From contig CALHUZ010000630.1 of the NCBI GenBank assembly GCA_938039305.1, positions 1 to 12,373 of the forward strand: a stretch of 12,373 nucleotides of DNA, written 5' to 3'. Positions 1-5,605 of this stretch are shown piece by piece (the stretch's first letter is position 1; the number at the start of each line of letters is the position of its first letter). The notes beneath the pieces were generated by a model. That model was not told the origin of the DNA and ran no database searches. It saw only the letters and a program-made list of their open reading frames with translations. Source of the DNA: an uncultured Saprospiraceae bacterium (lineage in GTDB: Bacteria > Bacteroidota > Bacteroidia > Chitinophagales > Saprospiraceae). The position numbers and the translations under genes are program-made.

Positions 1-704
1 CCATCGGCAAGACCATATTGCCAATCAACTAAACCGTGGATATCAGAAGTCCCTATAGCGGTCAATCCATTCTTTATTGCCAACTCTAAGTTGTGCTCAC
101 TATACGTGATGTCATTGACCACCTCTATGCCATGAAGCAATTCTTCATCTATAAGCTGCTTGTGCAAAGCCGTTATTAAAGGCATAGCATCTTCTTGTTG
201 TTGTATCCAGTTAGGATGATTCCAAAATACAAAAGCCCCTTGCTTTTTAGCAGCTCTATAAGCAGTCAGTGGATCATCATGATTAAGCAAATTAGCATCT
301 TGAATAAATAAAGCATTCGCATGACCAGGAGGCATATCCTTTGTGATTTCAGCACCATGAATAATGATTAAGTCATGCGGCTTAGCATATTCTTTAGCCA
401 AGAGATAAGATCGATTGCGATCTGGGTGAGGGATGTCAGCTTCGTGTGGTTGATATTCCAAATGCTCAGTGAGTGATATGGCATCTAAGTCATCTTTCAC
501 CGCTTCTTGGACCCTGATATCAGGCCATACGCTTCCATCTGAGAAAACAGTATGAATATGCAGATCACATTTCAGTGACTTATAACCAGGTACATCTGGA
601 AAAGTAATTTTCCGATCTCTTTGTTGACTAAAAGCGTTGCTTATTGTTAGCAAGAAGACGATTGATAACGCAGTTATTAGTCGACCAATAGAATGTGAAG
701 GCAT
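1..704 (-). CDS. Exported PHP-domain phosphodiesterase-like hydrolase (Sb-PDE-type), 3' end outside window
   Basis: An open frame of 234 codons runs leftwards from an ATG at 704 and leaves the window without a stop, so the C-terminus is missing. Residues 1-26 look like a signal peptide (basic start, hydrophobic core ITALSIVFLLTISNAFS), so the enzyme is probably periplasmic or lipid-anchor-free exported. The PHP metal site is visible: DLHIHTVFSDG (H49, H51, D56), TEH (H81), GAEI (E119), GHANALF (H128), NHP (H163) and TSDIHG (D221, H223). PHP proteins hydrolyse phosphate esters with a two- or three-metal centre; the spacing resembles proteins annotated as Sb-PDE family phosphodiesterases, but the substrate cannot be read from the sequence. 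It is divergent from the metallo-beta-lactamase-fold gene, with about 60 bases between the starts. No clear ribosome binding site is seen, which is normal for Bacteroidota. The family call is firm; the specific activity is an inference. Confidence 0.88.
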   Translation of the reverse strand, partial: MPSHSIGRLITALSIVFLLTISNAFSQQRDRKITFPDVPGYKSLKCDLHIHTVFSDGSVWPDIRVQEAVKDDLDAISLTEHLEYQPHEADIPHPDRNRSYLLAKEYAKPHDLIIIHGAEITKDMPPGHANALFIQDANLLNHDDPLTAYRAAKKQGAFVFWNHPNWIQQQEDAMPLITALHKQLIDEELLHGIEVVNDITYSEHNLELAIKNGLTAIGTSDIHGLVDWQYGLAD

Positions 705-767
705 TAGCTTAATTTTAGCGATTAGTATTGTCTTCTGACAACTTGTTAAATGTATAAAATAATAACC

Positions 768-1658
768 ATGAATAAATTCATTCTATTAGCAATCACTTTG
801 ATCTGCATATCTTTTTCATTATCTGGACAGAATCGATTTGATGATGTACAGATCAAAGAGTATAAATTAACAGACCAAATCTACATGCTAGAAGGCGCAG
901 GTGGCAACGTGGGTATTTATATAGGTGAAGCTGAAGTGCTGATGATAGACGATCAATATGCTCCTCTATCCGAGAAGTTGATGGCTAAAATCAAAGAGCT
1001 TTCTGGAGGTATGACCACTAAACTAATCAACACTCATTGGCACGGAGATCACTCCGGAGGTAACGAAAACTTTGGTAAAGCTGGAGCAATGATCTTTGCA
1101 CATGAAAATGTAAGAGAACGAATGTCTAAAGAGGTAGTCAGAGGAGATCAAGTCTCGCCACCTTCTCCAGACATAGCACTTCCAGTGGTTACTTACAAAG
1201 ACGCTATGCAATTGCACTTCATGGGAGAACCTGTTTTGATTAGTCATGTGCATAATGCTCACACAGATGGAGACTCATTTGTCTTTTTTCCAGAGAGCAA
1301 TGTAATCCATATGGGAGATTGTTTTTTTCACAAAAGATTTCCCTACATAGATCTCAATAGTGGAGGTTCTCTGAATGGTATAATAGAAGCTGTAGAAGCG
1401 GCAGCCATGCTTGTCAATGATGATACACAGATCATCCCTGGTCATGGACCGATGGCTTCCAAGTCAGACTTAATGAAGTATCATACATTCTTGACTACAT
1501 TAAGAGATAGAGTTATCGCCCATATTAATTCTGGTGGAGATGAGAAAACTCTTAATGCAGCGCAGATCGTTGAAGGATATGAAGATTGGTCTTGGGGTTT
1601 TATCGATGCTGAAAAAATGGCGAGCATCGCGTTTGCCAGTCTTTCCAGCAAAGATTAG
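768..1658 (+). CDS. Exported metallo-beta-lactamase-fold hydrolase
   Basis: The protein carries the zinc-binding signature of the metallo-beta-lactamase superfamily: HWHGDH (H96, H98, D100, H101 counting from the ATG at 750), the third-ligand His in HTDGDS (H171), the bridging Asp in HMGD (D190) and GHG (H232). The layout is of the common MBL-fold hydrolase type found as a single-domain exported enzyme in Bacteroidota, about 300 aa long. I chose the ATG at 768 because it begins a compact signal peptide (MNKFILLAITLICISFSLSG, followed by Q) and is preceded by an A-rich stretch; the in-frame ATG at 750 would add six residues. A Cys follows the bridging Asp (GDC), but the ligand set is closer to glyoxalase II-like members than to B1 beta-lactamases, so antibiotic hydrolysis should not be assumed. 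The gene ends 31 bases before a strong palindromic terminator. Confidence 0.9.
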   Translation: MNKFILLAITLICISFSLSGQNRFDDVQIKEYKLTDQIYMLEGAGGNVGIYIGEAEVLMIDDQYAPLSEKLMAKIKELSGGMTTKLINTHWHGDHSGGNENFGKAGAMIFAHENVRERMSKEVVRGDQVSPPSPDIALPVVTYKDAMQLHFMGEPVLISHVHNAHTDGDSFVFFPESNVIHMGDCFFHKRFPYIDLNSGGSLNGIIEAVEAAAMLVNDDTQIIPGHGPMASKSDLMKYHTFLTTLRDRVIAHINSGGDEKTLNAAQIVEGYEDWSWGFIDAEKMASIAFASLSSKD

Positions 1659-1689
1659 AAATATCACTTATCTCAGAACAAAATAGTTT

Positions 1690-1733
1690 AAAACAGAAAA
1701 GGCCGATGAAATTTCATCGGCCTTTTCTGTTTT
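1690..1733. terminator. Perfect 44-bp palindrome, bidirectional terminator
   Basis: Two 22-base arms (1690-1711 and 1712-1733) are exact reverse complements with no unpaired loop. The outer ends are AAAA on the left and TTTT on the right, and the inner part is GC-rich around GGCCGATGAA, so either strand's RNA forms a long stem followed by U residues. It sits between two convergent genes (stop at 1658, stop at 1760), which is where a shared rho-independent terminator is expected. Confidence 0.88.
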
Positions 1734-1759
1734 GCTATTAAAAAGCAAGTTCAAATATT

Positions 1760-2611
1760 TTAATTATTTAGTATCAGCGGAAGACCTCCTTCGGCACCAC
1801 CTATAATTACAACCTTACTGTTAGGTGATTTTGACAATTCTAAAGTCGCCTCGATACCTTTATCTTGAAGTATCCTATCTGTAATACTTGCACTTAGTAT
1901 TCTATTGGCATCTGCCTTCGCTTGAGCTTCAATGATCTTTCTTTCTGCTTCTTTACGCTCTCTTTCTAATTTAAAATCAAACTGAAAGGCTAACTGCTCT
2001 TCTTCAAGCTTTTGCTCGATTGCTTCCTTAAGCTTATCAGGTAGCTGTACTGATCTAATTAGAATGGCATCAATATCCAGATACTTGGATTCTATTGCAT
2101 TCTTAGTCTGAGTAAATATTTCATCCTGAATGGCTTCTCTTTTTGTAGAATAAAGCTCTTCGGGAAGGTACTTACCGATTACCTCTCTTGTTGCAGACCT
2201 AATCTCTGGGTTGATGATCCTATCTATATAATTTGCACCGATATTATCATGTAAGTACCCGATCTTTTCTGGTATGGGATTAAATCTATAAGAAAGCTCT
2301 ACCGCGATAGATAAACCATTCTTAGAAAGAACATCCATCTTTTCGAATCCTTCGTTGATTCTTATGTCATAGATTATCATGTTATCCCAAGGCATCACTA
2401 TGTGAAAGCCTTGATCATAGATAATATCCTTTTCTATACCACCAGCGAATCGCTTAAATTTTATACCTTTTTCTCCTGGTGAGATAGTTACGAATGACGT
2501 ATTAGACAATAGTAAGAAAAGCATCAGCACTATAAATGCTGGAAAGATGAATTTCGATAAGTTTTTGCCTTCCAAGGGGTTTCTTCCTGGATTTACATTA
2601 ATTGTTGCCAT
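1760..2611 (-). CDS. Prohibitin/SPFH (band 7) family membrane protein
   Basis: This 283-aa protein has a short N-terminal tail, one membrane helix at about residues 20-38 (FIFPAFIVLMLFLLLSN), an SPFH domain at about 40-190 beginning FVTISPGEKGIKFKRFAGG, and a charged helical segment at about 192-240 (EQKLEEEQLAFQ, ERERKEAERKIIEAQAKA) that should form a coiled coil. The order is that of prohibitin-type proteins, which assemble into large membrane-bound rings that scaffold the membrane and regulate membrane proteases such as FtsH. The role in this organism is inferred from the family. The ATG at 2611 leads directly into the short tail before the helix. The glycosyltransferase gene lies 118 bases upstream on the same strand with no convincing hairpin between, so co-transcription is possible. 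The gene ends 27 bases from the palindromic terminator. Confidence 0.92.
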   Translation of the reverse strand: MATINVNPGRNPLEGKNLSKFIFPAFIVLMLFLLLSNTSFVTISPGEKGIKFKRFAGGIEKDIIYDQGFHIVMPWDNMIIYDIRINEGFEKMDVLSKNGLSIAVELSYRFNPIPEKIGYLHDNIGANYIDRIINPEIRSATREVIGKYLPEELYSTKREAIQDEIFTQTKNAIESKYLDIDAILIRSVQLPDKLKEAIEQKLEEEQLAFQFDFKLERERKEAERKIIEAQAKADANRILSASITDRILQDKGIEATLELSKSPNSKVVIIGGAEGGLPLILNN

Positions 2612-2729
2612 GTTGACTGTTTGTTTCTATAGTTAAGAACATAAGTAAGGCGTATCAAGTTTCTCAATACACCGTCATATGTCGATAAAATTAAACTATT
2701 CATCGGTACTACCAACTACTCTATTCTTC

Positions 2730-3683
2730 TTACTTAAGGAGACGCCTTATTTCTGACATCACTTGGGCACCGTCTATTAGCTTCAGACAGTTCATATGTC
2801 CTTTGGGACAAACGCTCTTGCCATACTTAGAGCAAGGCCTACAAGAGAGCTCGCCAATCGCCACAGAGCTATATTCTACCTCACTCTTAGAACCATAATA
2901 TGGATAAAACCCAAAGTCCTCAGAGGTACTACCCCAGATCACAACTATTGGTTTTTGTAGCGCTGCGGCTATATGCATCATACCTGTATCACCAGTGATG
3001 ACTATATCACATTGAGCTATAAGGTCTATAGACTGGATTAATGTTGTCTTATTGACGAGGTTTTCTACATACTCACTGTCATTATCGTAGATGTCCTCTA
3101 CATCGCTACCACCTATCAACTGAAAATCATACTCATCATGCATTATCAGATAGTCTACGATGTGTTTAGGGACCCGTTTTGTGACATAAGATCCACCTAA
3201 AGAGATGATCAACTTTTTGCGACTACCTTTTTTATGATTCTCCATTTGATGAGAGATTCGTCCGATTTCTAAGCCACGACCATCATCTTCAATACCTAGG
3301 CTTCTGAGTGAGTTTATATATCGATCTGCAACATGTGATCTATTCAGTCTATTAATGCCTAAAACTAAGTACAGCCATTTCTGAAATGTTAGCTTTTCGT
3401 ATGAAACCGATTTCTTACTCAATGCTATACGCAATCGAATAGAGCGAATATTTTTCTGAAGATCAACGACTAAGTCATAGTTCTCTCTTTTTAGATCAGA
3501 GTGACTCGAATCTTCGAGGGTATGGACTTTTCTGATATAGTGGTTTAGTTCAAGTAGTATGCGATAACTGCGTTTCGTCATGACGTGAACCTCAGCATTC
3601 AACTGCTCATATAGCAACCTGAATATTGGAGAAGCCAAGACTATATCTCCTAGTGAACTATATCTGATGACTAAAACTTTCAA
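2730..3683 (-). CDS. Glycosyltransferase family 9, heptosyltransferase-like
   Basis: The 317-aa product has the GT9 (heptosyltransferase, WaaC/WaaF-like) layout of two Rossmann halves. The N-terminal motif RYSSLGDIVLASP places an Asp at position 13, the position of the catalytic Asp in E. coli WaaC. The C-terminal nucleotide-sugar half has GDTGMMHIAAALQKPIVVIW (231-250), then GFYPY. The tail has four Cys (C281, C284, C292, C299: CRPC, VCPKGHMNC), a pattern common in Bacteroidota GT9 proteins. The family adds sugar to the lipid A-core of lipopolysaccharide at the cytoplasmic face of the inner membrane; which sugar is used here is unknown. It is slightly shorter than WaaF-type enzymes but both halves are complete. 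It has its own well-formed promoter at 3738-3769 and may be co-transcribed with the SPFH gene. Confidence 0.9.
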   Translation of the reverse strand: MKVLVIRYSSLGDIVLASPIFRLLYEQLNAEVHVMTKRSYRILLELNHYIRKVHTLEDSSHSDLKRENYDLVVDLQKNIRSIRLRIALSKKSVSYEKLTFQKWLYLVLGINRLNRSHVADRYINSLRSLGIEDDGRGLEIGRISHQMENHKKGSRKKLIISLGGSYVTKRVPKHIVDYLIMHDEYDFQLIGGSDVEDIYDNDSEYVENLVNKTTLIQSIDLIAQCDIVITGDTGMMHIAAALQKPIVVIWGSTSEDFGFYPYYGSKSEVEYSSVAIGELSCRPCSKYGKSVCPKGHMNCLKLIDGAQVMSEIRRLLK

Positions 3684-3737
3684 AAGTATGGGTTAGCAAC
3701 TTCGTCTAACGATCATCTTACGATACTCGCATCTATG

Positions 3738-3769
3738 CAAAGTTATTTCCTTTTCATATATCGTTACAA
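3738..3769 (-). promoter_or_regulatory. Bacteroidota-type promoter for the glycosyltransferase gene
   Basis: On the minus strand a TTG (plus 3767-3769) is followed after 21 bases by TAACTTTG (plus 3738-3745). This matches the known Bacteroidota housekeeping consensus (TTG at about -33, TAnnTTTG at about -7, spacer 17-23) exactly. The predicted start of the RNA is near 3730, giving a leader of about 45-50 bases before the ATG at 3683. Confidence 0.6.
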
Positions 3770-3846
3770 GTTAAGCAGTCATTCTGATAGTCTGATGAGG
3801 TCAGCTTAATTCAAACAAATCTTATTTAGTCAGATGTAGTATTTTT

Positions 3847-4392
3847 GTGATAGAATCGTACTTTAAACAAGTGGAACTCATAGAGAAAAATATCTACGAT
3901 CGAGTCAAAGACTACTATAGAGGCGAGCGCATCAGCAACGCACTGCTATTCATGATAGGCGGTGGTGGATTGACTTGGACCTTTCTCCTTTATCTTTGGC
4001 GACAGGGTCAATTGAGCACTGGCATATTTTATAGTGCTATGCCTTTATGTTTATTTTTTATTATCACTGGTTTCTATAGATTTTATAGATCGTTTAAGAG
4101 ATATCAGCATTCTCAGGACTCTATCAGTGGATATACTTTCTTAGTAGATGAAGAGCTCCCGCATCTTGAAAGCAGACAGGAACGTTTTCTTCAGAAAAGA
4201 AAGGTAAATAGCATAGGACTTTTCATTGGATTTGTCTTGATCTCTTTATCGATATTAGGAAGTTGGAATCATATCATCTTAGGTACCTCTATTAGTCTTA
4301 CTATTTTTTCAAGCTTGTTGTTAGTATTTGATTTATTTGGACAATTCAGAACAGTTGAACTAATCCATCATCTATCAAAACTGACTAAGTAA
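3847..4392 (+). CDS. Hypothetical protein with four predicted membrane helices
   Basis: I do not recognise this 181-aa family. Four hydrophobic segments are visible, at about residues 30-51, 57-78, 121-139 and 142-163, arranged as two hairpins. They are separated by a basic then acidic cytoplasmic-type stretch (79-120: RFYRSFKRYQ, DEELPH, RQERFLQKRK). The first 29 residues are charged and amphipathic, as is the C-terminal end. There is no signal peptide, catalytic motif or Cys pair. The start is uncertain: there is no in-frame ATG before the first helix, so I use the GTG at 3847. A perfect -7 element (TATTTTTG, 3840-3847) overlaps that GTG; if it is active, translation would have to begin later, for example at the GTG at 3871. 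The neighbours give no clue to function. Confidence 0.72.
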   Translation: MIESYFKQVELIEKNIYDRVKDYYRGERISNALLFMIGGGGLTWTFLLYLWRQGQLSTGIFYSAMPLCLFFIITGFYRFYRSFKRYQHSQDSISGYTFLVDEELPHLESRQERFLQKRKVNSIGLFIGFVLISLSILGSWNHIILGTSISLTIFSSLLLVFDLFGQFRTVELIHHLSKLTK

Positions 4393-4399
4393 AAAAATA

Positions 4400-4422
4400 G
4401 GGTGACACTTAATGTATCACCC
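4400..4422. terminator. Short stem-loop downstream of the four-helix protein gene
   Basis: GGGTGA (4400-4405) pairs with TCACCC (4417-4422), with two further pairs (AC/GT) across one mismatch and a TTAAT loop. It lies 8 bases after the stop at 4392. The A-run (4391-4397) is on its left, so the classical T-tract follows only in the minus direction; on the plus strand it may act as an RNA 3'-end stabiliser or weak terminator. Confidence 0.4.
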
Positions 4423-4525
4423 CCTCAACTACTAAAACCTAATTAAAAGCAGTGTAATTCTTTAGACTATAATCACAAAGAAATGCAGATCTTATTAATA
4501 AAACGTCAGAGCTAACCCTTAAGAA

Positions 4526-5005
4526 ATGAACACATCATCAGAAAGACTATCAGTAATTGTAGAAGAAGCATCCCGCATCCTACGCTATCTTAACTTAGAT
4601 GATCCAGCTACTAACAGAAGGAAAGAAGGTCAATGGACTAAGAAAGAAATCTTAGGGCATCTAATAGATTCTGCTATCAACAATTACAGAAGATTTGTAA
4701 TAGGCTCAACTTCAGAAACACTTACATTCTCTGGATATGGTCAAGATGGTTGGGTCGCTGCTCAGAATTATGATGCGCTCTCTATTACTTCGATTGTCGA
4801 TTTATGGTACAATCTGAATAATCATATAGTCAGATTAGTATCTAATATACCAGATGACACTCTGGACTTTAAACACCCAGAACATAACCTTCACGAAATA
4901 GCTTTCATGGATATCAAGGCTGATGACGCGGAAGTGAGCTTAAGATTGTTTATTGAAGATTATATCGACCACATTGAACATCATCTAAAGCAAATAATAA
5001 CTTAA
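4526..5005 (+). CDS. DinB/YfiT-like putative metal-dependent protein
   Basis: The 159-aa protein fits the DinB superfamily, small four-helix bundles that bind a divalent metal through a His triad. The expected ligands are present: H45 in KKEILGHLIDSA and the C-terminal H149 and H153 in DYIDHIEHHLKQI (H152 lies beside the latter). The conserved GQWTKKEILGHL segment near residues 35-46 is typical of the DinB_2 branch. Some relatives are thiol (bacillithiol or mycothiol) S-transferases, but most, including Bacteroidota paralogues, have no assigned reaction, so none is given here. The length is normal for the family. The ATG at 4526 follows AACCCTTAAGAA, without a strong Shine-Dalgarno. It is preceded by a 133-base gap and converges on the riboflavin synthase gene, with 18 bases between stops. 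Confidence 0.85.
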   Translation: MNTSSERLSVIVEEASRILRYLNLDDPATNRRKEGQWTKKEILGHLIDSAINNYRRFVIGSTSETLTFSGYGQDGWVAAQNYDALSITSIVDLWYNLNNHIVRLVSNIPDDTLDFKHPEHNLHEIAFMDIKADDAEVSLRLFIEDYIDHIEHHLKQIIT

Positions 5006-5023
5006 GATTAGTGCCTTGGCATA

Positions 5024-5602
5024 TTATAATTTCCTGGCGATATATTTACCTATAATATCAAATTCTAAGTTGACACTTTGCCCTACAACAAGGTTTTTAA
5101 AATTCGTATGCTCGTAGGTATATGGTATAATTGCCACCTGTAGAGTAGTATCATCAGGGTCGATCACTGTTAAGCTTGTACCATTGATGCTTATGGATCC
5201 TTTATTGATTACTAAATTCTTGAATTCACTGTTATAGGAAAATGTAAACAGCCAACTTCCATCCTTATCTACTATAGCAGTACAAACTCCTGTAGTATCA
5301 ACATGACCTTGAACGATGTGACCATCTAATCGGTCGCCAAGCTTCATGCATCGTTCCAAGTTTACGAGATCTCCTTTTTGTAATTCTGACAAATTTGATT
5401 TCAAAAGCGTTTCGTCAATAGCTGTCACTTTATAACTATCTCCCAGAATCTCTGTTACTGTTAGACATACTCCGTTATGACTTACACTTTGGTCCACTTT
5501 TAACTCAGGAATAAAAGAACATTCAAGTTCGAATATTTTATTAGAAAGATTTGTACTTACATTTTGTACCACTCCTACCTCTTCCACTATACCTGTAAAC
5601 AT
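5024..5602 (-). CDS. ribE: Riboflavin synthase, alpha subunit
   Basis: This is the enzyme that disproportionates two molecules of 6,7-dimethyl-8-ribityllumazine to riboflavin, the last step of vitamin B2 synthesis in the cytoplasm. The 192-aa protein shows the internal duplication of the family. The first lumazine-binding barrel begins MFTGIVEEVG and holds SHNGVCLTVTEI (41-52). The second begins LDGHIVQGHVDTTG (92-105) and holds SINGTSLTVID (138-148). The FTGIVE start, essential in the family, supports the ATG at 5602. The length is somewhat below E. coli's 213 aa but complete. The start lies 3 bases after the stop of the 921-aa surface-protein gene, so it is probably read from the same transcript. 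Other rib genes are not in the window, and there is no FMN riboswitch or room for one directly before it. Confidence 0.96.
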   Translation of the reverse strand: MFTGIVEEVGVVQNVSTNLSNKIFELECSFIPELKVDQSVSHNGVCLTVTEILGDSYKVTAIDETLLKSNLSELQKGDLVNLERCMKLGDRLDGHIVQGHVDTTGVCTAIVDKDGSWLFTFSYNSEFKNLVINKGSISINGTSLTVIDPDDTTLQVAIIPYTYEHTNFKNLVVGQSVNLEFDIIGKYIARKL

Positions 5603-5605
5603 AAA

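Noticed and set aside
705..767. Promoters TACATTTA (minus) and TAGTATTG (plus) in the divergent gap
   Set aside because: Each differs from TAnnTTTG at one position and neither has a TTG at a suitable distance.
1023..1262. Minus-strand open frame inside the MBL-fold gene
   Set aside because: It is antisense to the catalytic HWHGDH region and its translation resembles nothing known.
5006..5023. Hairpin TGCC-TT-GGCA between the DinB-like and ribE genes as a terminator
   Set aside because: The stem is four pairs with a two-base loop and has no T-tract; it is too weak to claim.
5603..5605. FMN riboswitch upstream of ribE
   Set aside because: Only three bases separate ribE from the preceding coding region, leaving no room for the aptamer directly before it.
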